DNA from: Siphonodentalium dalli
Taxonomy: Eukaryota; Mollusca; Scaphopoda; Gadilida; Siphonodentaliidae
Direction of reading: 5' to 3'
NCBI GenBank assembly: GCA_032622095.1
Contig: CP136066.1
Coordinates: forward strand, 54,092,609 to 54,156,608
Length of the DNA: 64,000 bases
Each line of letters begins with the position of its first letter. Within the stretch, counting starts at the first letter, position 1. Of the stretch, positions 1 through 11,500 are shown in pieces. The translations under genes and the position numbers were made by a program. Below the pieces are notes generated by a model that made no database searches, had not been told where the DNA came from, and saw only the letters and a list, made by a program, of their open reading frames with translations.

Positions 1-130
1 GCGGTGACATGCGGTAACCAACGGTAAAAATACCGTACCAGTACCGCGGGTCAACCGCACTCCGTCGCGGTACAGAATGATAACCGCGGTAGTTTGGTGG
101 TATCACCGCGGTAAGTACCGGCCCATAACC
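1..130. repeat. CGGTA/GCGGT-rich degenerate repeat at the window edge
   Basis: The motifs ggtaacc, cggta, ccgcggt and taccg recur on both strands across about 125 bases, unlike the AT-rich surroundings. Probably the end of a repeat that extends outside the window. No gene is seen between here and position 456. Confidence 0.5.
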
Positions 131-456
131 TCGTTAAACAGGTCGCTTACTGAGAGCATAGCTGTATGTAACATAACTTTATCAGATAAATCAATTGTAA
201 CTGGTAAATTCAAACTCAAATTCGTAAAAAAAAAATTATCTGATGTAACGCATGTAACACAATTCATAAGATTTTTTTCTGTGTGAATCATAAGGACAGT
301 CTTAAAATTCCAAAACCTGTTTTTTAAAGCTAAACTTAATTCCTTATTCATATCCTGAAATTTTCCCCCCAGTTTCTACCCAATTAAAGAAGATTCTACA
401 CTGACAATCTCTGTAACGCACGTAACATTACATATCACTCTGACCAGATAACAAAC

Positions 457-528
457 CTTGTATTATCTTCTTGTAGCTGAAGTTTCTCTCGCTCTGAGTT
501 GTGTAGAGCCGTTGTTTCTTCGGTAAGC
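457..528 (-). CDS. KIF15: KIF15-like exon z: last exon seen, gene continues before position 1
   Basis: 72 bp, acceptor tgattttag, donor AAG|gtttgt, ends after two bases. It encodes LTEETTALHNSEREKLQLQE and DNT. Charged coiled coil, in phase with the previous exon. Remaining exons and the stop codon are expected to the left of the window. Confidence 0.78.
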
Positions 529-727
529 CTAAAATCATTGTATTAATAAATTTAGTGGCTGTTTCAATATATGAAACTGGGTCTATGAGAACCCTACAGT
601 AGTTTTCAATCGAGCAGAATACACCAGGAACTTGTCCCCTTTCCAGAATGCCTCCCTAAGCGTTGAGTAACCGACTTCAGTCTACGAAAATGTAATTTTT
701 CAATCCTTTCCAGGCCTGGTCTTTTAA

Positions 728-1004
728 CCCTTTCAGAATGGGGTTCATGATGGGAGCTGTGCTGGTGAAGTATTAAAAGATCCTGTGCCAGCGAATTTCT
801 CTTATATATGCGAGTCTTCCATAGGGGGCCTTGCATATATATAAGAGAATACATTGGCCTAACAATATTTACATTGATTTTGTAAGCCATGCATCCTCTT
901 ATATATGCGAGGCTAGCTATAGGAGACTCGCATATATAAAAAAAATGCAATGGCACTGAATCTTTAATTCTGCACCAGCTCAGCTCCGGTCATAAACCCC
1001 GTCG
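728..1004. mobile_element. TTAA-flanked hairpin MITE, family D, degraded
   Basis: The left end is TTAACCCTTTCA (724-735). Inside are two palindromes of the ctcttatatatgcgag type, and the right end (gctccggtcataaacccc) is decayed. Family D carries the hairpin loop TCTCCCATAGGGAGC instead of TCGACCATAGGTCGC. Confidence 0.65.
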
Positions 1005-1065
1005 CAGTTTGATGCCTGGAATTATGCTCGCATTTATTACATCACAGTAATCAGTGTGTGTTTAA

Positions 1066-1303
1066 CCCTTTCATGACAGATAGTGCAGCTGCACTGGTGC
1101 AGCATTAAAGACCATGTGCCAATGCATTATCTTATATATGCGAGTCTCCCATAGGGAACCTCACATATATAAGAGAATGCATTGGCTTATATGGTGAATA
1201 TTACTAGGCCAATGTATTCTCTTATATATGCGAAGCTCCCTATAAGAGAATGCATTGGCACAGAGTTTTTGAAAAATTTCAGGAATCTCCAGGCATGGAA
1301 GGG
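1066..1303. mobile_element. TTAA-flanked hairpin MITE, family D
   Basis: Bounded by TTAA at 1062-1065 and 1304-1307, with termini CCCTTTCATGAC and CATGGAAGGG. It holds two inverted hairpin cassettes, the second shortened. The ends and TTAA duplication fit piggyBac-type non-autonomous elements. Confidence 0.75.
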
Positions 1304-1344
1304 TTAAGGGGGGAAATTGGTCAGGCTCCCCTCTCGGCCCTCCT

Positions 1345-1443
1345 AAAATCTGAAATGTTCAGATATAATGACACTCATTTGTTGAACTTATTATCTGAAC
1401 ATTTCCTAAGAGAACTACACGTCAATCAGTATAGAAAGGGTTA
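1345..1443. repeat. Family C MITE fragment
   Basis: The inverted pair GAAATGTTCAGATA and TATCTGAACATTTC, followed by CAGTATAGAAAGGGTTAA, matches the right end of the family C elements. From 1445 to about 2570 the intron shows nothing I recognise. Confidence 0.6.
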
Positions 1444-2731
1444 AGGAAAATACTCATCAATAATATGAATCGTACGTGGCACGTAGTGGAGCAACCACGC
1501 ATGATGTGCCTCAAATTTCCCTTTTTTCGGCGACATAACGCTAAGTATAATTTATGTAACATCATGCAGTGGTGACGACGGAGACGACATGGCAAATTTA
1601 CAAGAATTGTCGTGGATTGTAAAATCTTGTCTGGATTATCGTCATGACTTCTTCATTTTCTTTTTCATTAAGCTGACCTACGAAATTAGTATAAATGAAA
1701 TTAATAGACTTAAATCACATGTGAATTCTTCGTAAGTTGTGAAGTAGCTACTTTCATTTGTATCGCGATGCTTCATTTCCAATTCCGCATTTTTTGCAAT
1801 CTCCACACGGTTGCTAACCGGAAGTCACGTGACAATTTCTCCAAAATCTATACCCGCGATCTTGAAAAATCACTGATGGATATAGAAAAAATTATATGAC
1901 GTCAACCATTGGCGGTTGCTATAACTGGGGCAGGGTGCAATCAAAAGTTTGAGATATCAGTTGGAAAATTCCAAGGGATAGCTCCAAGAATTATAGCATA
2001 TAATTTCTAGAACAATAAATTGATAAGCTATCTCCTGGTTTTATTTAAGGGGAGCTATTATTGTGGCTATCATGCAGTTTCCAAACATCCAGGCCTGCCT
2101 TTCACTAGTAAAACCATACTACTTAAAGACTATGAGAATAACTATAAGAGAATTCATTCTCTTGATGGCAGCGTTTCTTCTCAAGTCATCTAATCTTATG
2201 AACTCAGGTCTTCTTCAGTGAAGATGATATCACCTCTCAGATATACTACATTTGCATCACAAACAGTCACCAGCCTCCTTTGTGTTATCAAGTGCAATAT
2301 TACATCTTCTTGTCTGTCACTTGGGACATACACAGTGCATGTCTGTTTTTAGTCTTTGTCTTTTGTTTTATGTTTTTTTTCTCTCTCGAAATATCCATTT
2401 GATAATTGATGCGCTCATACAGTTGTGAGATATATGGTAAACGTTATTGTCAGTACTAATGTAGTATGCATTACTATGTATATCTTGTATTGAATCTATC
2501 ATGTAAATATTGTTCAGCACAATTGGAGGCAATAAAGATATATATAGAGAACACAAGTGACAAAATGTTATCTTCGAAGTGACCCCCCCCCCCCCTCTTT
2601 TTTGAGTGTTAATCTGAAAGGGTTGAAATTAACTTGAACCTCCAAACAAAACTTACTTTTCTTTGAGTGTCGTTTGAGTGAAAATTTGAAAGGGCTGAAA
2701 ATGAACTTGAATCTCCCGAACAAAAACCTAC

Positions 2732-2857
2732 TTGTCTTTGAGTGTGGTCGTTTCATCGAATGCTTTGCCGACGTTTATCTCCAGGAATTTATTGGCCTCC
2801 AGCTGCCGACAGAGTTCATCTTTATGATCTTCTATCATCATTTCCAGATTAACAATT
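2732..2857 (-). CDS. KIF15: KIF15-like exon y: distal coiled coil
   Basis: 126 bp, acceptor ttttctcag. One base completes Glu, then 41 codons including NLEMMIEDHKDELCRQLEAN and AFDETTTLKD. The donor is AA|gtaggt. Read through, the frame gives Lys and then a TAG stop at 2728-2730, so an alternative C-terminus here is possible. The spliced reading is favoured because the next exon completes Lys and stays open. Confidence 0.83.
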
Positions 2858-2939
2858 CTGAGAAAAATAACAAAGATTTAAATTATCAAACAAAACAAAA
2901 CATTCTTGACAACATGGATAAACCAAAGGGTGTGACAGG

Positions 2940-3130
2940 CTAACCCTCTCTATACTAAATACTAAATACTCATTGATGAGTAGTTACTAGTGCCCTTAGG
3001 AAATGTTCAGATAATAAGTTCAACAAGGGACCATAGGTTATTTGTTGAACTTATTCTTATTATCTCAACATTTCCCTCCCAATGAATATGAATCCTTCTG
3101 CACTTGTATTATCTTTTCGTCTGTCCAGTC
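2940..3130. mobile_element. Family C MITE, partial
   Basis: It starts CTAACCCTCTCTATACTAAATACT, holds the palindrome TTCAGATAATAAGTTCAACAA with its inverse, and then the family C text (aatgaatatgaatccttctgcac). The right end is lost. Confidence 0.6.
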
Positions 3131-3942
3131 CAGATTGACATTTTTGAGGAAAAGTATCAATGACCCAATAAAAAAAATTGAAGTCAATTTCCAATTTCTG
3201 GTCCTGAAACCTGGTACATGCAACTTTTTTATTAGTGTTTAACCCTCTCAACACTGTTAGCCAGCTCCAAAGCTATAGTTGGATATTATTAAAATTTTAG
3301 TTCCAAATAAGAAATAATAAGAAACAACCACCAATGTATTACATATTGTTTAGTTTGCCTTGTTCATATTTCTTGGATTATCATACAGGGTTGTGACATC
3401 ATGGTTAGTTGATCACGATGCCAACATTGGCATTGTTGCCAAATTCTCTGTTGGAAAGTAGGTGGCATTATTATAATTTTATAATATTGATCAGTGCTGT
3501 GTTCACAACTTCATTCCACTATTTGTAAAGCCAATGTGACTTGGACCTGGGTTTCTGCTTGAGGAGCCATGGGCCCCTTTTAGGGTCCCTTTCCCCAAGC
3601 ACAAATTCCCTCTCCCACAGATACGCTACCCATACATGTCCCATTCCAAAGATTAATGCTTATAAACAGGGAATGATAAACAAGGTCATGTGTTTTCCAA
3701 CTAACACTGACCACTAGAGAACCATCTCATGGAAAAATAAGGCTATCCAAGGATACGCATATTAAAAATTATTACATCAAGGATATACATATATATATTT
3801 TTACCTATTTTACCTATACATATATATTTTTACCTATTTTACCTATTGTATTGCCAATGAAAACACACTTGCATTACTTAACCTTTCAGTTTGTTATAAA
3901 TAAAACCGCAATTACAATACATTGACTTTAAATCCAGGTTAA

Positions 3943-4325
3943 CCCTTTACCCAACAGAACGGCCCTGTGCCAATGCATTCTCTTATATATGCGAGTCGAC
4001 CATAGGTCGCCTCGCATATATAAGAGAATGCATTGGCTTAACACATTAAAAATGATAAAATTGTTAAAGAATGTAAGAAAAAATGGTAAAAAGTGTTAAA
4101 AAAAGATTTTTTTTTAGGCCAATGCATTCTCTTATATATGCGAGGCGACCTATGGTCGACTCACATATATAAGAGAATGCATTGGCACAGGGCATAACTG
4201 TAACTATCACAATGTGGTCAAGGAGCCGGTTCCAATGATATCCATATTTGTATGGTTCTATTGAGACAGACCGAAGATATTTTAGGCTGTTGAAGCTTTA
4301 TTTGGCCGGTTTGTTGGATAAAGGG
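3943..4325. mobile_element. Family A hairpin MITE (piggyBac-like), full length
   Basis: 383 bp between TTAA 939-942 (3939-3942) and TTAA 4326-4329. Termini are CCCTTTACCCAACA and TGTTGGATAAAGGG. It contains two 67-bp palindromes: arms of 26 bases starting CCAATGCATTCTCTTATATA and a 15-base centre TCGACCATAGGTCGC. The second palindrome is the reverse complement of the first. Between them is an AT-rich spacer; outside is a conserved tail (aatgtggtcaaggagccggt). No coding capacity. Confidence 0.85.
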
Positions 4326-4354
4326 TTAATCCACTTATATTACAATAGAAGCTC

Positions 4355-4492
4355 AGTATTTAGACATATAATATGGGCTGATTTACAAATACTATATCAT
4401 GGGTTAATGTACTAATAATAGATAGTATTTAGACATATAATATGGGCTGATTTACAAATACTATATCATGGGTTAATGTACTAATAATAGAT
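4355..4492. repeat. Tandem duplication of 69 bp
   Basis: Two identical copies (4355-4423 and 4424-4492) beginning agtatttagacatataatat. Very recent by identity. Confidence 0.9.
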
Positions 4493-4689
4493 ATTTGCAG
4501 TTGGTTGCATGGATTGACATTTTCCCCCAGTAACTATAGGGAACACGTTCCTCCAACCCTTGTGGAAACCCTTCTTAGACAGTATGTTCCATTGTAGTTT
4601 TTGGATTGGAAACATCACAATTATCTAGTGCTGTGTGTATATTTTTGTTTATGACAATTGTACTTTCGTTCAATCACAAATTGTTCTAT

Positions 4690-5800
4690 GTCTGACATGG
4701 GGCCCCCCAGAGGGTGAATTTAGTAATACAGTCCCACACAGTGGGCTAGCATCACCAAATTCACCCTCTGGGGACCTCATTCTGCTTAGGCCTTATCTTC
4801 GGGGAAGTATCTTAGTCTCAAACATTGTTTTTAGTTACTTTTTCTATATCCCCCAAGGCCAAAAAAAAAAAGTGTTTTGGTTCTCGGGCAATTTTTTTCT
4901 TCAAATCAATGAGGGAGGGAGGGTTTTATTTTTATTTTATTTTATTTTTTCTGCGCATAGTAAGCATGGACAAAGATACCTTCCTCTGTCTAGTAATAAC
5001 CAGAAAGGTAGAGGGAACTATTATGCATATAAACTCATTTAGTCTTATATAAAAATGACATTGTACTACCAGTGTATGACTGGGATTACCTAACATTATA
5101 CAAATGCATAATGCCCCTGACATTAACTACTGTTATTGCTGTCTAAAAACTGATACCTCCCCATTCTAATATGTGATCCTGAATTTAGTCCTGTGCTTTT
5201 CAATTGTATAAAGTTACAATTAGTGTAAGTTGTTCACAATGACTAATTGTAAGAAGAGCATGAGGATCAGCTAATCATTTTCTTAATTGTAGTCATCTAC
5301 TTCATGTTGTAAGCCTGCAAGTCACTTTTTAACACATTACATGTTAGAGCTCAATGCACACTAATATTCAACACATATCTGCTATGGACATATTGATAAA
5401 ATCCACAAAAAAAATTTTCTTCTTTTTTTTTCAAATTGTTTTTTTCGTAAGTTTTTTTGTCATAACATCAGGCATTGCAATAAAAAGGCCTAATACGGCC
5501 CTTTTTATTCAATGCGGCGTGGCCTGAGAACCAAAACCTTTTTTGTTTTGCCCTAATTTGCAGAAGATAAAATGCATAATCAAGGTGACTAATGGGTGAA
5601 CATCACTAACTTCAACCTGGGGAAGGGGGGGGGGGGGAGGGGGGCTTCAATCTGATCGTAGGTCTCCCATAGTAGTTGAGGCATAAGCAAAATGAGGTCC
5701 CCAGAGGGTGAATTTGGTGATGCTAGCCCACCATGCAGGATAGCGTCACTAAATTCACCCTCTGGAGACCTCATTCTGCAAATGACAGACACACTAATTG
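4690..5800. mobile_element. Family B double-palindrome MITE, split by a nested element
   Basis: Palindromes at about 4699-4790 and 5690-5783 (GGTCCCCAGAGGGTGAATTT and inverse) are the two halves of one family B element. The middle is interrupted at CCCYAA by another element (4857-5550). A poly-G run lies at 5625-5645. Confidence 0.7.
4857..5550. mobile_element. Family H element nested in family B
   Basis: The imperfect terminal inverted repeats read GGCCAAAAAAAAAAAGTGTTTTGGTTCTCGGG on the left and the inverse of GAGAACCAAAACCTTTTTTGTTTTGCC on the right. The flanks CCCCAA and CCCTAA may be the target duplication. No transposase seen. Confidence 0.6.
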
Positions 5801-6042
5801 CAGACTTGGAACATAAGCGACCATATGGTTGATGTTTAACTAGGTCACAGACACACTAAATTCAGGCTTGGAACATAAGCGACCATATGGTTGATGTTTA
5901 ACTAGGTTACAGACACACTAAATTCAGGCTTGGAACATAAGCGATTATATGGTTGATGTTTAACTAGGTTACAGACACACTAAATTCAGGCTTGGAACAT
6001 AAGCGACCATATGGTTGATGTTTAACTAGGTTACAGACATAC
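5785..6042. repeat. 62-bp tandem repeat, four copies, ending at a splice donor
   Basis: Units start with acagacac at 5785, 5847, 5909 and 5971, with a partial fifth at 6033. Each contains cttggaacataagcgaccat. The first unit grows out of the family B terminus. The last, partial unit contains the donor of the exon at 6043-6119. Confidence 0.9.
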
Positions 6043-6119
6043 TCTTTCATCTTTGTCTCCAGCTGAAGCTCAACACAAGCTTTCTCAGTCATCAGATCCT
6101 CCATCTTCTGAATCTGGAC
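6043..6119 (-). CDS. KIF15: KIF15-like exon x: coiled coil
   Basis: 77 bp, acceptor tgatttcag, donor AAAGA|gtatgt, ends after two bases of a codon. It encodes VQIQKMEDLMTEKACVELQL and ETKMK. A 62-bp tandem repeat begins at the donor itself. Confidence 0.85.
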
Positions 6120-6207
6120 CTGAAATCATTCATACATTAATAGAAATAAATGAGATATTTTGATCATGCACATTCTATATTGAGGAAGATTGTAAACAAG
6201 AAAGTTA

Positions 6208-6620
6208 ACAAGAGCATCGCTAGGGCGTGGCAAACTACGTCCGTGGTAATTCCAACAAAGGTCCATAACTCTGGCGAAAATTTACGAGCAGACCCCAAAT
6301 TGAACTTGACCTGTATTTTGGGCTAGTCAGCTCGCATACCAAATTTCATTTAATTCAGTTCAGACTTTCTAAAGTTAATAGCTGGAAACGAAAATTTAGT
6401 ACAATTTCCAAAAAAAGGGCCATAACTATGGTGAAAATTAGCGGGCTGAACCGGAATTCGAACATGACATATTTTTTTGTGCCAGTAAACACAAATACCA
6501 AATTTCATTCTCAGTTCAGACTAACTAAAGTTATCATCTGGAAATGAACAAATGTGAATGGAGGGATGGCTCAAATTGACAATAACATAATCCTTCCCGT
6601 TTTAAAAAAACGGGCATATA
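6208..6620. repeat. Interspersed repeat of a type I associate with molluscs
   Basis: It begins aacaagagcatcgctagggcg and contains 'ccataact(c/a)tgg(c/t)gaaaatt' twice, 'gaacttgacctgtattttggg' and 'accaaatttcatt'. It is related to 18495-18880 and 49835-50130. Probably a tail or body of a short interspersed element; class not determined. Confidence 0.6.
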
Positions 6621-6820
6621 AAAATGGATACAAATGTTCTGCCTCCAGTAAGAAACAGGATCTTTGATTGGTCAATGAGCTGCATAATAAATCAAGATTA
6701 CATCTCCAGCCAACAAAATAAGGAAACAAGACAACAGTTCGCATATAATGTTAGTATGAAAAGATTTTAACATTTTCATGTTGTGCTGATCATTCTTCTG
6801 GAATAAATGTCAAATTACTA

Positions 6821-7144
6821 TGAATGACCAGAACTGTCGGCATAACATATACGCTATGAATGACCAGAACTGTCGGCATAACATATACGCTATGAATGAC
6901 CAGGACTGTCGGCATAACATATACGCTATGAATGACCAGAACTGTCGGCATAACATATACGCTATGAATGACCAGGACTGTCGGCATAACATATACGCTA
7001 TGAATGACCAGGACTGTCGGCAGAACATATACGCTATGAATGACCAGAAATGTCAGCAGAACATATACGCTATGAATGACCAGAAATGTCAGCAGAACAT
7101 ATACGCTATGAATGACCAGAAATGTCAGCAGAACATATACCTAA
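6821..7144. repeat. 36-bp minisatellite, nine copies
   Basis: Unit atgaatgaccagaactgtcg plus 16 bases, nine copies, with single-base variants that group into an early (ggcataac) and a late (agcagaac) type. Because 36 is a multiple of three, reading frames stay open on both strands. I do not regard these as genes. Confidence 0.95.
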
Positions 7145-7330
7145 TTGTGGTTGTTAGACGGCAGGGTGACATGACATTGACAGCTGACCCTATGTTCAAC
7201 CTCGTTGCCCCGGAATCGGTTGAACACATAAGTGCCAAGCCGTCAATGTCACACCATGTTAATCACGCCAATCAACTACAACCATAACAACCATTCAAGC
7301 TGATCTAAAAACCAACTCCATGCAGAATAC

Positions 7331-7534
7331 CTTCATAGTTTGGATTTCATTATTCTTTTCTTTGATCTTGTTCGCGAATTCAGCATTCATAGCAGACATC
7401 TTAATCTGATCGCTCTTTATTGCTGCGATTTCAGTGTCCTTCCCTTGGACCAGACTCATCAGGTCTTCATACTCAGTCGACCGATTCTCTAACTCAGATA
7501 TCTTGCTCAAGTAACATTCTTCTTTCCTTTTGGC
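7331..7534 (-). CDS. KIF15: KIF15-like exon w: coiled coil
   Basis: 204 bp, phase 0 to 0, acceptor attttttcag, donor AAG|gtattc. It encodes 68 residues, including YLSKISELENRSTEYEDLMS and ANKIKEKNNEIQTMK. Strong coiled-coil character. A 36-bp minisatellite lies in the intron about 190 bp past the donor. Confidence 0.87.
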
Positions 7535-7884
7535 CTGAAAAAATAATTGTCATTAGAACAGAGCCCATGCACTAAAATATCTCACTTGGCATTAATGGCA
7601 CATTGTAAACTTACTTCAGGGAGATCAAACTGATTCTTAAAATACTTAACAATTCTTAGTTATCAAATACACATGTCTAAGAGAACAATTCTGGTACAGC
7701 CGGCACATATAACAGTATTTCTCCAATGCATATATTAGATCCTTGCATATCTCAAAGTTTCCCTGCATTGTTCATTCAAATTATGTAATTGGAAAAATTC
7801 AAATTCTTGTTTCACAACAATTACAAAATTAATTGAATACTTACATGCTTCGGTAAGAATTTAAATTATGAACTACAAGGCCAT

Positions 7885-8430
7885 CCAAATTTATTGTTTC
7901 TCAGGCAATTTGTTTGGAAATCAGTAAGGGAGGGGGGGGGGGGGGCTTTTATTTATGTTTTTTATTTGTTGTGCACATAGTAAGCATGGAGTACTATGAT
8001 CTGATATAAAAATGACATTGTACTAGTACATGACACAGGGTTACCTATAATGTTACCTATAAGTTGACACCTCTCCATTATAACATGTGATCCTAAATTT
8101 CCTCCAGTGCCTTTCAATTTTTCTGGAGTTACAGTATACTACACCACATTATGAGGATCAGCTAATCATTTTCTTCACTGTAATCATCTACTTCATTTTC
8201 TATGTAATTATGCAAATACATGATGGCCACTCTTCACATATTACAGATATGTTAAGAGTTCATGTATTTTTCAATTAATGCTCAATAATTACAGACATGT
8301 TGGTGAAAACATACCGGTACCAAAACAAATTTCTAAATTTTTTGGTCATAATTTGAAAAATTTAATTAAAACGTACAATGTGGGCCATTTATTTCAATGT
8401 GGCATTGGCTGAGAAACATATGTTTAATTT
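7885..8430. mobile_element. Family H element, second copy
   Basis: It shares with 4857-5550 the text ttctcaggcaattt, the poly-G tract, cacatagtaagcatgga, aaatgacattgtact and the end 'tggctgagaaaca'. It lies in the intron between the exons at 8503 and 7534. Confidence 0.6.
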
Positions 8431-8502
8431 TGGATGTCCAAACTGACCATCAATTCAAAGCAAACGACCAAATATTGGGAGATATTCATTCTCAAATCTT
8501 AC

Positions 8503-8550
8503 CTCTCCTGTAATGGCTTCAATTTGACTCTCTAACCTCATGTTACCCGC
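8503..8550 (-). CDS. KIF15: KIF15-like exon v: short coiled-coil exon
   Basis: 48 bp, phase 0 to 0, acceptor tatttcag, donor GAG|gtaaga. It encodes only 16 residues, AGNMRLESQIEAITGE. Short, but flanked by good splice sites and in phase with both neighbours. Confidence 0.75.
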
Positions 8551-11500
8551 CTGAAATAAAGGATAGAGTTTACCAAGTCACACAGAGCAAGAAGTCCAAA
8601 ATTATAATACCAGAAGTAGACTTTGGATTGATAGGCAACCCTTGAAATAATTATTTTCACAGTGCCTGTCATTTTCTGGGCGGTGTCTGTCAAAATTATG
8701 TGCTGTCAATTGTTCTCATATCTTATTTGTATGTGATAAATAATGTCTGAATACATGTACCATGTAAAATAATCTTCTGTGACCTTAAAAAGTGACTCAG
8801 TGCTAATGCTACCATCATGCTTTGTTTTTAATAGAAATTTGTTGATCCATCAACCCAAGTTCTATTAAAGACCAGCTGAATAATACAATTAATTTAGCTC
8901 CAAACATATCTAAACATGTCTTAACTCATGCTAAATAAGGTTTATAACATGTATCCTTTCCATTTTGTTCACATTTTTACAAAAAAGTACTATTTCCAGA
9001 CATTTGAATAAAACGGCTTCTTTGTTTACAATAGTCATTTTTGAATCGGGTGTTTCCGTCGCGACTCGGAAATGACGTCACCGAGGGTACCAAGACGGAA
9101 GAAATTTTATGCGCCGTTTTTAAAATCACGTATTTTGAAATCGTCTTTTTTTATTGTTTATTTTTTTAAAGTGCTGCAACCTGTAGCCATAAATGTTCAA
9201 GTGGCACAATAATTAATGCAGCCATTTAACAACAGTGGACGGCGTTTGTCCACAACGAGAGTTTGGAATGGGCTGTCACAATACAGCTGCTTGTGTTCCA
9301 AGCACTTTGAAGAATAATAAGGATCTTTCACAAATATTGTGAAATGCAAGCTGGGACATACACAAGTGTGATTCACATTGTCAAACAAAATGTTATCTAC
9401 GTGAATACCGGTACCAATAAACACCCATGCACTCACGGTCATTGTGGGGGGGGGGGGGGGGGGGGGGTGGTATCAGTAGTCTAGTACTAGACCTACGGCT
9501 ACATCGCAGTACATGGATCATACATGAGGATTTACTTTCGGCGATGTGTGAATCGTGACTTGTTCTACTCAAGCGTGAATACATAAATCGGCACCTTGAC
9601 AATACAAAATGTCAGCTATGCATGACAATATGCAAAATTAAGCATGATTTACAAGGCTACCAATCAACAAATTGAACAATCTGTGTAATATAAGTGACTG
9701 TTCTACGTTAATTCTAGTCTAACGTGACGTAAACATCGATTAGAACCTGAACTTGAAATCATGAAATGTAATGATTCAATGAAAATCATTAGTAAGTCTA
9801 CTCACCAGATTGAATGTTTCGAATAATTAAAATCCAATACGAATCACCAATGTATTAATCCATTTGTGAAAGCATATATTGCCATATAAATGAAATCAGA
9901 CGAAAATGTACCGCACTGCATCCACGTATTACGAGCCGTGTCGATCATGTCAGTTTGTCACGATTTTTCGCCAATATTTCCACCAACAAAACATAAATTC
10001 CTTGTATTCCAATCGAATTGTTGAGAGAAATTCTTGATGGTACTTCGAATTATATACATGGCTACGAATTTATATGACTACATCAGTCATTAAGCAGTAA
10101 CCGAGCATTAACAAACTGGTATTTGAACTATAAACACAAACAAATATTATGCAGGTGATGTGACCTATACATCTGACCTAACCTCAACGTCATACACGTG
10201 CGTGTGCATATCCATACTCGACAATAATGTGTCTAAAGTTGACTATGAAACACCTACTATCGTAAAAGATAGATCAATTATGGAATTATGTTACCTTTTA
10301 ACATGCCTTCAGTCCACTGTATGGGTATTATTTTTAAAATAAGAGCAGCAATCGCGAGGGACTATTTTGTTATTGCGAACGTAGCTTGCGTAAAATATCG
10401 TTCGATTTGTGATCAAAGCGCAGTACCGTAGTAGGCCTAGTAAGTACTACGTTCGTCATATGCGCAGGAACGCCCACATTTCCACCGAGTGTGGTAGATA
10501 TAGGCCTATATAGGCCCTAGATAGTTGGTCCGTGTGGAGATTGTGCGTTACTGGTCTTGATTCATTTGAAACAATAAATTGAATAAACATAATACATACT
10601 GAAAATAATATATATACGTACGCCTTTTGCGGTTTTTGTTTTGTTGACAGATTGTCAAAAAATGTGTTTTATATGATAATCTAAAGGCCATGCATGATAC
10701 TGCATTTAGACTTCAGGTCAGTATCGGTACGTAGACAGCAGTTTGGAAATTCTTGATAGTATAAAATGTTTGATGTTTCACACCTAGCATACCTACCATT
10801 AGTGACCAGACATTCTCAATGAGAACTTGGGTGTCTATATAAAGCCAGTTGAAAAATTTAAACATAAAGAGCATTTAATTGGAGGATTATATATAGGGCC
10901 TACTAGTATTAAATGGAATATATAGGTCAAGCTTTTGCGGATTTCTGCTCACTATGTTCATGACTGACTAGATGAAATAATTACATACCAACAAATCTAA
11001 TACCCAGTATCGTGAATATCAAGTTAAAACATAATTGTTTATTTAATCATGGAGCGATCTACTTGTGATATGCAGTTTCTGCATAAATGGTGAAAGGAGT
11101 GAAAGGATGTGTCCCCCCCCCCCCCCGCAATTAACTGCTTGACACAATATAAGTTGAAAATTATACACCACATACAGGCTGAACTGTCTAACTGTTTGAA
11201 TTTCAATTCAGTTATTGTTGTGGATTGGGAAATGTGTTGACGTTTAGACCAACGTACAGCAGCCTATCTTTCTACTTTTGGTCCGAAAGAGGGGGAACCG
11301 GTGCAAATGCATGGTCCATGGATGCGATGATTTATTGTCGGATCGTCGGTCACCGGTCTCTCGCCGATATGTGGAGGATCATTGTCATCAGGCTCGAATG
11401 CAGCAAGATCAAAATCATCTTTACAACGTTAGCGCTGACCTGCCATCGCCATTATAGCCGCACGTTGTCAATGACGCAAAGCAGAACTGTGCATTTGTGT

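Noticed and set aside
6820-7287. 155-residue open frame with a 12-residue repeat (MNDQNCRHNIYA) on the plus strand
   Set aside because: The 36-bp unit is a multiple of three, so frames stay open on both strands by arithmetic. No start context, splice structure or conservation; treated as minisatellite.
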